Of a stretch of DNA of 43,175 nucleotides, positions 19,134 to 25,747 are shown one piece after another (within the stretch, counting starts at the first letter, position 1; each line of letters begins with the position of its first letter). The position numbers and the translations under genes are program-made. The stretch comes from Arthrobacter_J sp038199985 (GTDB taxonomy: Bacteria > Actinomycetota > Actinomycetes > Actinomycetales > Micrococcaceae): NCBI GenBank assembly GCA_038199985.1, contig JBBPYK010000051.1, forward strand, positions 1 to 43,175, given 5' to 3'. Below the pieces are notes generated by a model that saw only the letters and a program-made list of their open reading frames with translations, searched no databases and was not told the DNA's origin.

Positions 19134-19730
19134 CTAGCTCTCGTCGGTTGCCGCATTCTCGGCATCTGCCGAATCGGCAGCCGGAGCTTCTTCGGCCGCG
19201 GCCGCAGACTCTTCGGCAGGGGCCTCAGCTGCGGCGGGCGCACCTTCGGCCTCTTCACGCTTGACGCGCAGCGCTTCGACGGTGCGAGCCATCGCAGCTG
19301 CAGGCGCTTTGAGGATGCCGGCGACCATAGCGAGCTGGTGCTCGCGTGATTCGAGAGCAGCAAGCGCAGCGACGCCGGAAGCATCCATAGCCTTGCCCTC
19401 GAAGTAACCGGTCTTGATGATGAGCTGCGGGTTGTTCTTGGCAAAATCCGTGAGGCTCTTGGCAGCAGCAACTGCATCGCCCTTGATGAACGCGATTGCA
19501 GTGGGTCCGGCGAGCTGGTCATCAAATGCGTTGATGCCAGCTTCCTTGGCTGCAATGTTCGTCAGGGTGTTCTTGACGACCGAGTACTTGGTGTCCTGGC
19601 CGAGCGAACGGCGCAGCTGCTTGAGCTGTGCCACGGTGAGCCCACGGTATTCGGTTAGGACTGCCGCATCAGAATCTTTGAAATCAGTGACGATTTCTTC
19701 CACTGCTGATACCTTGATTGGCGTTGCCAT
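19134..19730 (-). CDS. rplJ: 50S ribosomal protein L10
   Basis: 198 residues; N-terminal rRNA-binding domain (MATPIKVSAVEEIVTDFKDS, then GLTVAQLKQLRRSL) and a long C-terminal helix that anchors the L7/L12 dimers, ending in an Ala/Glu-rich acidic tail of about 40 residues typical of actinobacteria. L10 is the base of the ribosomal stalk and, in many bacteria, the autogenous repressor of its own operon. AAGGAGG precedes the ATG by 4-5 bases. An L10-leader-like RNA with an intrinsic terminator hairpin lies directly upstream, consistent with attenuation by L10 or the L10-L12 complex. Confidence 0.98.
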   Translation of the reverse strand: MATPIKVSAVEEIVTDFKDSDAAVLTEYRGLTVAQLKQLRRSLGQDTKYSVVKNTLTNIAAKEAGINAFDDQLAGPTAIAFIKGDAVAAAKSLTDFAKNNPQLIIKTGYFEGKAMDASGVAALAALESREHQLAMVAGILKAPAAAMARTVEALRVKREEAEGAPAAAEAPAEESAAAAEEAPAADSADAENAATDES

Positions 19731-19774
19731 AACCCTCCTTCCGGGGAATAGCGCCGGCTATACGGTCCCGAAAC

Positions 19775-19803
19775 AAAAAACGCCCCGCGCAGATGCACGG
19801 GGC
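19775..19803 (-). terminator. Attenuator hairpin upstream of rplJ
   Basis: On the minus strand GCCCCGTGC-ATCT-GCGCGGGGC forms a 9-bp stem (one G-U pair) with a 4-nt loop, followed at once by GTTTTTTG. This is a textbook intrinsic terminator, placed about 45 bases before the rplJ start codon, so it most plausibly works as the terminator arm of a leader-attenuation switch. It could also simply end transcription from the upstream GNAT gene. Confidence 0.85.
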
Positions 19804-19948
19804 TAAGCTCGACGGAACATTTTCAGTCACGGAGCATCGCTTCGTTCACCTGCGTAGGCCGTCCTCTGCGAGGAACTTTCGGATAGCTACTGCTTCTCAG
19901 CGGCACCGGGAGGAGCCAAGCAGGAGCCATCGACCGACGGTCTTTGGT
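19804..19948 (-). ncRNA. Candidate ribosomal protein L10 leader
   Basis: The untranslated stretch between the promoter and the attenuator contains, near its 5' end, AAAGACCGTCGGTC (a GACC/GGTC hairpin, 19932-19942) and further on GGCCTACGCAGGTGAA (19845-19860), both resembling elements of the Rfam L10_leader family, in which L10 binds the transcript of its own operon. Position and length fit. The family match is from memory of its consensus and was not scored. Confidence 0.7.
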
Positions 19949-19954
19949 GAATTC

Positions 19955-19983
19955 AGCCTACTCGATGACACTCGCGGCGCCAA
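19955..19983 (-). promoter_or_regulatory. rplJ-rplL promoter overlapping the GNAT stop codon
   Basis: TTGGCG (19978-19983), a 17-nt spacer and TAGGCT (19955-19960) form a good housekeeping-sigma promoter. The TAG of the -10 is itself the stop codon of the upstream GNAT gene. Transcription would begin about 19948, right at the leader RNA. Confidence 0.72.
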
Positions 19984-20773
19984 ATCCGCGCTTTTGCCAC
20001 GAGCCAGTAAAACCTGCTGGCCTAAAATCGAGGATTTCATTAATCCGAAGCATGTGGGCATTCTCTGCCGCATTCCACGTGTAGATACGCCGCGCGAGGG
20101 GCCACTGAGCCAGAATGCGCAACATATTGGCCGCCTTGAGCGCCATCCCCAGGCGCTGGCGACGGAATGCGGTGAGAACAAGAGTGTGATCCTGAAAAAC
20201 GACCTCCGGCTTCGCTTCAGCGTATTCCAGTATTGTGTGGCCGGCCAATTGTCCGGAGGGCCGACGGCGCATCGCGGCGACGAGACTGCGGGTCCCTCTT
20301 CTCACAGCTTTCTCTTCCGCGTGGCGCACCCGTGCTGCATTCCGCGATTCCTCCTGTATCTCAAGGCTCCCTGACGGAACATCCACGCTCATCCGCTGGC
20401 GTAGATGCGCGTAGCTATCTACTAGCGACTCCGGACAATGGTCCTCCCAATAGACAAGGTCGAATTCATGACTGCCGCCAGCCCGTGCCTGTCTGCCGAG
20501 GTCGTACTGCACCGACTCATGGAGAATCGCGGCAATGCCTCGCCTGCGGTATCCAGGGTGAACGAGAATGTAAACGTAGGCCACATGTTCGTTGTCACCG
20601 AGCGGAAGGACCACTTTAGCCACCCCTACGACGACGTCGTCGATGGTGGCAATCAAGGGCAACTTGGCCCGATACTTATTTAGGCGGCTCGCGACTAGTT
20701 GCTCCCCACAACTCATACTGTGATCCTCATGGCCCCAGAGATCGATTTCATCAGCATTGGTTAGCGCGCACAT
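19958..20773 (-). CDS. Tandem-GNAT acetyltransferase, probably damaged
   Basis: The intact frame gives 271 residues with parts of two GNAT (acetyl-CoA-dependent N-acyltransferase) domains: an N-terminal half with the acetyl-CoA loop VHPGYRRRGIAAIL, and a C-terminal half with LVLTAFRRQRLGMALK followed by WNAAENAHMLRINEILDFRP. Proteins of this tandem family known to me are longer and have about 80-100 more residues between the two halves, so the middle looks shortened. The ATG at 20773 has GAGG only one base away and is a poor start; the natural start appears to be at 20853 in another frame (see the upstream fragment). Substrate unknown. It lies between rplA and rplJ and ends inside the rplJ promoter. 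Confidence 0.7.
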   Translation of the reverse strand: MCALTNADEIDLWGHEDHSMSCGEQLVASRLNKYRAKLPLIATIDDVVVGVAKVVLPLGDNEHVAYVYILVHPGYRRRGIAAILHESVQYDLGRQARAGGSHEFDLVYWEDHCPESLVDSYAHLRQRMSVDVPSGSLEIQEESRNAARVRHAEEKAVRRGTRSLVAAMRRRPSGQLAGHTILEYAEAKPEVVFQDHTLVLTAFRRQRLGMALKAANMLRILAQWPLARRIYTWNAAENAHMLRINEILDFRPAGFTGSWQKRGFGAASVIE

Positions 20774-20853
20774 ACCTCAGTGAAGGTCCGCGCTTCCGGA
20801 GTGTCGAGATTCTCAGGGATTTGCAGTGAGGAAAGGATAATATTTCTCGTCAT
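20761..20853 (-). pseudogene. Frameshifted 5' end of the GNAT gene
   Basis: From ATG 20853 the minus strand reads a 30-codon segment (SSLQIPENLDTPEARTF, then TEVCAR) ending at TAA 20761-20763. Removing two bases from the GCGCGC run near 20766-20770 would join it in frame as TEVCALTNADEIDLWG, which is how N-termini of this family read. A promoter with an exact leaderless spacing precedes this ATG. I therefore read it as the true N-terminus cut off by a two-base slippage. Confidence 0.65.
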
Positions 20854-20859
20854 GGGTCA

Positions 20860-20888
20860 ACCGTAGACGAATGATTGGTATCTATCAA
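20860..20888 (-). promoter_or_regulatory. Leaderless promoter of the GNAT gene
   Basis: TTGATA (20883-20888), 17-nt spacer, TACGGT (20860-20865), then exactly six bases (TGACCC) and the ATG at 20853. Transcription would start at or next to the A of ATG, giving a leaderless mRNA. Confidence 0.65.
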
Positions 20889-20913
20889 TCACTCGTCCGT
20901 GGGGCCTTAACGA

Positions 20914-20948
20914 AAAGGCGCTCACGGCCAGTGGCCGTGAGCGCCTTT
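20914..20948 (-). terminator. Terminator after rplA
   Basis: Perfect 17-bp inverted repeat (AAAGGCGCTCACGGCCA and complement) around a single central base, beginning 25 bases past the rplA stop codon; the descending arm ends CCTTTTCGTT on the minus strand. Ends the rplK-rplA unit. Confidence 0.9.
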
Positions 20949-20972
20949 CAATACGCTTTTTCGATCGAAGTG

Positions 20973-21680
20973 CTATGCGTCAGCCAGAACCTTGGTGACG
21001 TTGGGATCAATACCGATACCGGGGCCGAACGTAGTGGTGATCGTGGCCTTGGAAATGTAGCGGCCTTTCGAAGCCGACGGCTTCAAACGCAGGACTTCTT
21101 CCAATGCCGCTGCGTAGTTCTCCACGAGCTTCTGCGAGTCGAAAGATACCTTGCCGATGATGAAGTGAAGGTTGGAATGCTTGTCGACACGGAAGTCGAT
21201 CTTTCCGCCCTTGATGTCCTTTACAGCCTTAGCCACGTCCGGGGTCACCGTTCCGGTCTTCGGGTTCGGCATGAGGTTACGAGGGCCAAGAACCTTACCC
21301 AGGCGACCCACCTTGCCCATCATGTCCGGGCTAGCGACGGCGGCGTCGAAGTCGGTCCAGCCAGCGGCGACCTTTTCGATCATGTCGTCAGAGCCAACGA
21401 AATCAGCGCCAGCGGCGATAGCTGCCTCGGCACGCTCACCCGTTGCGAAAACGAGGACGCGGGCGACCTTACCCGTTCCATGAGGCAAGTTGACCGTGCC
21501 ACGAACCATCTGATCCGCCTTACGAGGGTCTACGCCCAGCCGGAAAGCGATCTCTACGGTCGCGTCGAATTTTGAAGGATTGGTTTCCTTCGCCAGCGTA
21601 ATGGCCTCAACCGGGGCATACTGCTTGCCTACCTCGATCTTGGCTTCCGCTGCTTCATATGCTTTGCTGCGCTTTGCCAT
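20973..21680 (-). CDS. rplA: 50S ribosomal protein L1
   Basis: 235 residues from the ATG at 21680, which has AAGGAG nine bases upstream; an 18-residue upstream extension in the same frame has no support. L1 forms the mobile L1 stalk that helps eject deacylated tRNA from the E site and, in E. coli, represses the L11 operon. Conserved blocks are present: FDATVEIAFRLGVDPRKADQ, MVRGTVNLPHGTGK, GPRNLMPNPKTGTVT and the C-terminal TTTFGPGIGID. Second gene of the rplK-rplA pair; a perfect hairpin follows. Confidence 0.98.
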   Translation of the reverse strand: MAKRSKAYEAAEAKIEVGKQYAPVEAITLAKETNPSKFDATVEIAFRLGVDPRKADQMVRGTVNLPHGTGKVARVLVFATGERAEAAIAAGADFVGSDDMIEKVAAGWTDFDAAVASPDMMGKVGRLGKVLGPRNLMPNPKTGTVTPDVAKAVKDIKGGKIDFRVDKHSNLHFIIGKVSFDSQKLVENYAAALEEVLRLKPSASKGRYISKATITTTFGPGIGIDPNVTKVLADA

Positions 21681-21737
21681 CTGCTTTTTCTCCTTGTGCA
21701 GTTGTGGTCTGCGGACCGCGCGCGGCCCTGCCACCTG

Positions 21738-21758
21738 CGGTTCCGAGCTCCGGAACCG
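21738..21758 (-). other. Hairpin in the rplK-rplA spacer
   Basis: CGGTTCCG-AGCTC-CGGAACCG, a perfect 8-bp stem in the 129-base gap between the two genes. No T-run. It could be an RNA processing or regulatory element; no binding protein can be named. Confidence 0.5.
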
Positions 21759-21809
21759 TCTTGTCTGATGTTATGGATTGTCCGAGAAGTTCAATCCCGG
21801 ACGAAGACG

Positions 21810-22247
21810 CTACTTGGCGTCTACGGTGATACCCATTGAACGGGCCGTGCCGACAATGATCTTCACTGCTGCGTCGACGTTGTTGGCGTTGAGATCTTCC
21901 ATTTTCATGGTGGCGATATCAACAGCCTGTGCGCGTGTGAGCTTTGCAACCTTGACCGTATGAGGAGTGGCCGAACCCTTGGCCACGCCTGCAGCCTTCT
22001 TGATCAGTTCTGCCGCCGGAGGAGTCTTCGTGATGAAGGTGAAGGAGCGGTCTTCGTAAACCGTGATCTCCACCGGGATGACGTTTCCGCGCTGCGATTC
22101 CGTTGCGGCATTGTAAGCCTTGCAGAATTCCATGATGTTGACACCATGCTGACCAAGCGCAGGCCCAATTGGCGGTGCGGGGTTAGCAGCACCTGCCTGG
22201 ATCTGCAGCTTGATGAGGCCGGTGACCTTCTTTTTCTTGGGAGCCAA
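21810..22247 (-). CDS. rplK: 50S ribosomal protein L11
   Basis: 145 residues: MAPKKKKVTGLIKLQIQAG, ANPAPPIGPALGQHGVNIME, and the C-terminal rRNA-binding domain ending GTARSMGITVDAK. L11 with 23S rRNA helices 43-44 makes the GTPase-associated centre, the target of thiostrepton and the sensor site for RelA; the N-terminal prolines (PAPPIGPALG) where thiostrepton resistance arises are wild type. The start codon is TTG, with GAAGGA eight bases upstream. It is followed by rplA in one unit, and nusG and secE lie upstream. Confidence 0.98.
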   Translation of the reverse strand: MAPKKKKVTGLIKLQIQAGAANPAPPIGPALGQHGVNIMEFCKAYNAATESQRGNVIPVEITVYEDRSFTFITKTPPAAELIKKAAGVAKGSATPHTVKVAKLTRAQAVDIATMKMEDLNANNVDAAVKIIVGTARSMGITVDAK

Positions 22248-22304
22248 TTTAGGGTCCTTCTCTCATGTACTTCCCCTCGAAACAGGAGCGTCCCGAGGGT
22301 CTTT

Positions 22305-22325
22305 GGCCACCGTGGCGCGGTGGCC
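22305..22325 (-). other. Hairpin in the nusG-rplK gap
   Basis: GGCCACCG/CGGTGGCC, perfect 8-bp stem with a 5-nt loop, in the 134 bases between nusG and rplK. It lacks a T-run. It may be a weak terminator of secE-nusG or part of an rplK leader; L1 binds an rRNA-like hairpin in this position in E. coli, but I cannot show that here. Confidence 0.5.
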
Positions 22326-22381
22326 GTGCCGTCTGAATGAGGTAAAGCGTGCCCCATCCAGACGAATTCTTTGGCGCTATG

Positions 22382-23233
22382 TTAAAGCTTCGTGACCTGG
22401 TTGAAAGAAAGAGTCACGGGGGTCTCGCGCTCGAAGATCGACACGAGGACCACCAGCTGACGCGATTCCGCTTTGATCTCAGAGATCGTCGCCGGCAAGG
22501 TCTCGAACGGGCCGTCGTTCACTGTGACGGACTCTCCGATATCGAAGTTGACGAATGCCTCCGCCGCCTGTGCCTTGGACTGTTGGCCCGAGTTCGACTG
22601 CGCTTGAACGACGGTATGTTCCAGCATGGAGAAGACCTCGCCCAGGCTCAAGGGTGTGGGGTTATGCGCATTGCCAACGAATCCGGTGACGCCCGGGGTA
22701 TGGCGGACAGCCCCCCACGATGCGTCCGTTAGGTCCATACGGACAAGTACGTAACCGGGGATCCTCACCCGGTTCACGATCTTGCGTACGGTGTTCTTGA
22801 TCTCAACGACTTCTTCCATGGGAACTTGGATTTCGAAGATGAGATCTTCCATGTCCAAGGTCTGGATACGCGTTTCAAGATTGGTTTTGACACGGTTTTC
22901 GTAGCCTGCGTAGGAATGGATCACAAACCAATCACCGGGCTGACGGCGCAACTGCGTACGGAAGACTTCTAGCGGGTCCTCTTCGGGCTCGCTGGACTCT
23001 TCCGACGGGGCGTCAGCATCCGACGGTACTGCAGGAGAATCCTCGGAATCGACGGTCTCCGAATCGGCGTCCGCAGGGGCGTCGTCTTCTGACGCAGCAT
23101 CTTCGGGCGCGCTATCCTCTGGCGTTGCCACCTCGACAGAGGTGTCATCGCCGCTGGTATCGGATACCTCTTCCTCGTGATCCAGATCCACGTTCTCGGT
23201 ATTGACCTGTGATTCGAGTTCTTGCTCGGACAC
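22382..23233 (-). CDS. nusG: Transcription termination/antitermination factor NusG
   Basis: 283 residues from the GTG at 23233 (read MSEQELES), which has AGGAAG at the right distance; the TTG at 23260 is less likely. Residues ~1-105 are a Glu/Asp/Ser-rich low-complexity extension seen in actinobacterial NusG. The NGN domain (GDWFVIHSYAGYENRVKTNL, then VLVRMDLTDASWGAVRHTPG) binds RNA polymerase, and the C-terminal KOW domain (GESVTVNDGPFE) contacts S10 or Rho. NusG couples transcription to translation and promotes Rho termination. It lies downstream of secE by 87 bases, the usual pairing. Confidence 0.97.
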   Translation of the reverse strand: MSEQELESQVNTENVDLDHEEEVSDTSGDDTSVEVATPEDSAPEDAASEDDAPADADSETVDSEDSPAVPSDADAPSEESSEPEEDPLEVFRTQLRRQPGDWFVIHSYAGYENRVKTNLETRIQTLDMEDLIFEIQVPMEEVVEIKNTVRKIVNRVRIPGYVLVRMDLTDASWGAVRHTPGVTGFVGNAHNPTPLSLGEVFSMLEHTVVQAQSNSGQQSKAQAAEAFVNFDIGESVTVNDGPFETLPATISEIKAESRQLVVLVSIFERETPVTLSFNQVTKL

Positions 23234-23320
23234 GTAGCTTCCTGCTTTCTTCTTCTTCAATCCTTATGGACTGACTCCGGCCGTCTACCACTGGACTGCG
23301 GGTCCTGGGTAAATTGCCGT

Positions 23321-23587
23321 TCAGCTTCCGGCTGAGCCGCTACCGAACACCCATTGAGCGCCGAGGCCAAAGACAAAGTCCAGAATCGTGACGATGGCCA
23401 TCATTATCAACACAAAAATCATGACGACAATCGTGTAGCGCAACAGCTCCTGGCGGGTAGGGGTCACTACCTTCTTCAGTTCGGCGATAACTTGCCGAAC
23501 GAACAAAATGATGCCGCCAACGAAGCCGGGCTTGCCGTCTTTGCCGGAGGTGCTTCCCTTCGAGCTGCCTGCAGCTGTTTCGGTCAC
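23321..23587 (-). CDS. secE: Preprotein translocase subunit SecE
   Basis: 88 residues from the GTG at 23587, which has GAGG five bases upstream; the ATG three bases earlier is too close to that site. SecE clamps SecY in the SecYEG channel. A short polar N-terminus is followed by an amphipathic segment (FVRQVIAELKKVVTPTRQE, the conserved cytoplasmic SecE motif) and one membrane helix (YTIVVMIFVLIMMAIVTILD). A longer in-frame reading upstream runs through the tRNA-Trp gene and is not real. It lies between tRNA-Trp and nusG, probably in the same transcript. Confidence 0.96.
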   Translation of the reverse strand: MTETAAGSSKGSTSGKDGKPGFVGGIILFVRQVIAELKKVVTPTRQELLRYTIVVMIFVLIMMAIVTILDFVFGLGAQWVFGSGSAGS

Positions 23588-23637
23588 CATTACCTCGATC
23601 ATCGTTTGATTGGGACACGCCCAGAGACGCTCATGCG

Positions 23638-23710
23638 CAGGGCAGACAGGACTCGAACCTGCAACCTGCGGTTTTGGAGACCGCTGCGCTACCAATTGCG
23701 CCACTACCCT
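23638..23710 (-). tRNA. tRNA-Trp (CCA anticodon)
   Basis: The minus strand folds into a complete cloverleaf: acceptor AGGGTAG/CTGCCCT (one G-U), D-arm GCGC-AATTGGTA-GCGC, anticodon arm GCGGT-CTCCAAA-ACCGC with anticodon CCA, T-arm GCAGG-TTCGAGT-CCTGT, and discriminator G. The 3' CCA is not encoded. tRNA-Trp directly before secE-nusG is a common arrangement. Confidence 0.98.
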
Positions 23711-23767
23711 ATAGGCTCTCTCCGCTTTGACGGCATAAGCAATCAGGCGGTTCAACACCGAGGATCT

Positions 23768-23797
23768 AGTCTACGCAATCAGAGGCGTCACGTCGAA
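23768..23797 (-). promoter_or_regulatory. Candidate promoter of tRNA-Trp-secE-nusG
   Basis: TTCGAC (23792-23797), 18-nt spacer, TAGACT (23768-23773), about 58 bases upstream of the mature tRNA. The -10 is good and the -35 moderate. Confidence 0.5.
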
Positions 23798-23867
23798 CCG
23801 GGACGAGACAGGTGTGCAACGCATAAGCTGGTCGTGAATCTGCAGGTACAACAGGAACGGAAACTCC

Positions 23868-25094
23868 ATGTCATCCAACGCTGAGTCCGCGCCCGCGCGG
23901 CAGTCCCGCAGGATTTCACAACGGGTTGGTTCCATTGCGGAGTCGGCGACGTTAGCAGTGGACGCAAAGGCCAAGGCACTCAAGGCGGCCGGACGCCCCG
24001 TTATCGGTTTTGGTGCCGGTGAACCTGATTTTCCCACCCCGGACTACATCGTCGAAGCCGCCATCGAAGCCGCTAAGGATCCTCAGTTCCACCGCTACTC
24101 TCCAGCCGCTGGTCTGCCCCAACTGCGCGAGGCAGTGGCGACGAAGACGCTGCGGGATTCTGGTTACAAAGTTGATCCCTCGCAAGTCCTCATCACGAAC
24201 GGTGGCAAACAGGCCGTGTACGAGTCTTTTGCCACTCTTCTAGATCCCGGCGACGAAGTCATCATCCCCACTCCATACTGGACGACGTACCCCGAGGCGA
24301 TCCGATTGGCCGGCGGAGTACCCGTAGAGGTCTTCGCTGGGCCGGAGCAGGGCTATCTGGTCAGCGTGGATCAGCTGGAGGCTGCAATCACGGAACGAAC
24401 TAAGGTGCTTCTGTTCGTCTCGCCCTCAAACCCCACCGGCGCGGTGTACTCTCCAGACGAGGTTGCCGCCATTGGACGCTGGGCTGCGTCCCGCGATCTG
24501 TGGGTGATAACTGACGAGATCTACGAGCATCTAACGTATGACGGCGTCGAGTTCACCTCAATCGCTACGGCGGCAGATCTCGGCGACAAGGTGATTGTTC
24601 TCAATGGAGTCGCGAAAACGTACGCCATGACGGGCTGGCGGGTGGGTTGGATGATTGGTCCCGACGACGTCATCAAGGCGGCCTCAAACCTTCAATCACA
24701 CGCGACGTCGAACGTTGCCAATGTTTCCCAGATGGCTGCGCTCGCTGCCGTGTCTGGCCCCTTAGCAGCCGTCAACGACATGAAGCTGGCTTTCGATCGC
24801 CGTCGTCGGGCCATGGTAGAGGGGCTGAATGCCATCGATGGTATTGAATGCCCGACGCCGCACGGGGCGTTCTACGCGTACGCGGACGTGCGTCAACTTC
24901 TAGGCCGAGACATTGGTGGTTCCACGCCCAACACCTCGGCGGAACTGGCCTCACTGATTCTAGAAAAGGCGGAAGTGGCGGTGGTTCCGGGAGAAGCGTT
25001 CGGGCCCAGCGGCTTCATCCGACTCTCCTATGCCCTCGGAGACGAGGATCTGGCGACCGGCGTCGAACGCCTGCAGCGGTTTCTGGCCCGCTAA
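23868..25094 (+). CDS. Class I PLP-dependent aminotransferase (aspartate aminotransferase type)
   Basis: 408 residues. Fold type I aminotransferase: substrate loop GFGAGEPDFPTPDYI, the PYWTTYPE segment, SPSNPTGAVYSP with the conserved Asn, ITDEIYEHLTYDG with the PLP-binding Asp and Tyr, and the Schiff-base Lys in NGVAKTYAMTGWRVGW. The C-terminal Arg that binds the substrate carboxylate is in FIRLSYALG. The closest described group is the subgroup Ib aspartate aminotransferases (some also act on prephenate), transferring the amino group of Asp to 2-oxoglutarate. It diverges from tRNA-Trp and meets the LuxR regulator tail-to-tail with only two bases between stop codons, leaving no room for a conventional terminator. 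Confidence 0.93.
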   Translation: MSSNAESAPARQSRRISQRVGSIAESATLAVDAKAKALKAAGRPVIGFGAGEPDFPTPDYIVEAAIEAAKDPQFHRYSPAAGLPQLREAVATKTLRDSGYKVDPSQVLITNGGKQAVYESFATLLDPGDEVIIPTPYWTTYPEAIRLAGGVPVEVFAGPEQGYLVSVDQLEAAITERTKVLLFVSPSNPTGAVYSPDEVAAIGRWAASRDLWVITDEIYEHLTYDGVEFTSIATAADLGDKVIVLNGVAKTYAMTGWRVGWMIGPDDVIKAASNLQSHATSNVANVSQMAALAAVSGPLAAVNDMKLAFDRRRRAMVEGLNAIDGIECPTPHGAFYAYADVRQLLGRDIGGSTPNTSAELASLILEKAEVAVVPGEAFGPSGFIRLSYALGDEDLATGVERLQRFLAR

Positions 25095-25096
25095 GG

Positions 25097-25747
25097 TCAG
25101 AGCAGACGGCGGTCAGCCGCCCATCGCGTCAGCTCGTATCGAGAAGACAACTGAAGTTTGCGCAGGACAGCAGAGACGTGAGTCTCCACCGTCTTGACCG
25201 AGATGAACAGCTCCCTGGCCACTTCCTTGTAGCTGTAACCACGGGCTATATGCCGCATGACCTCAAGTTCACGGGCTGATAGCCGGTCAAGTTCGTCGTC
25301 GACCTGGGCCACCGCGGCCGTGCCGAACGCGTCCAGGACGAAGCCGGCAAGGCGTGGTGAGAAAACTGCGTCACCGCCAGCGACTCGCAGGACAGCGTCC
25401 GTGACCTCGCGCCCCGAAATGGTTTTCGTGACGTAGCCCCGGGCGCCGGCGCGGATAACGGTCACCACGTCCTCGGCTGAGTCCGATACGCTGAGCGCCA
25501 GAAAGCTCGTTTCTCCTAGGAGATCAAGGCATCCCGCGATCACCGCGGCTCCCCCTGCCGGGCTGCCGGGCAGGTGAACATCGAGCAGGACCACGTTGGG
25601 TCTCGCGGCATGGATGACGGCGACGGCTTCCTCCACTGTGGCCGCTTCGCCCACCACTTCCACGCGGTCATCGAGGTCCGCCTTCAACCCAGAACGAAAA
25701 ATTGCGTGGTCATCGACCACTACTATGGACACCGTCGTCATCGTCAT
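25097..25747 (-). CDS. LuxR/NarL-family response regulator
   Basis: 216 residues. Receiver domain (1-120): acidic pair DDHAIFRSG, phospho-acceptor Asp in VVLLDVHLPG, and the switch Lys in GYVTKTISG. LuxR-type HTH at ~150-210: LSARELEVMRHIARGYSYKE, then ISVKTVETHVSAVLRKL. It is the DNA-binding partner of the upstream kinase; the ATG overlaps the kinase stop (ATGA). Organisation with PspC proteins matches CesR in Corynebacterium and LiaR/VraR in Firmicutes, which respond to cell-envelope damage. Probable targets are the divergent PspC genes and its own operon (inference). Confidence 0.95.
   Translation of the reverse strand: MTMTTVSIVVVDDHAIFRSGLKADLDDRVEVVGEAATVEEAVAVIHAARPNVVLLDVHLPGSPAGGAAVIAGCLDLLGETSFLALSVSDSAEDVVTVIRAGARGYVTKTISGREVTDAVLRVAGGDAVFSPRLAGFVLDAFGTAAVAQVDDELDRLSARELEVMRHIARGYSYKEVARELFISVKTVETHVSAVLRKLQLSSRYELTRWAADRRLL

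Noticed and set aside
21681..21734. An 18-residue upstream extension of L1
   Set aside because: The ATG at 21680 has AAGGAG and matches L1 family starts.
23591..23758. N-terminal extension of SecE
   Set aside because: It is the tRNA-Trp sequence read in frame; the GTG at 23587 has the ribosome binding site.
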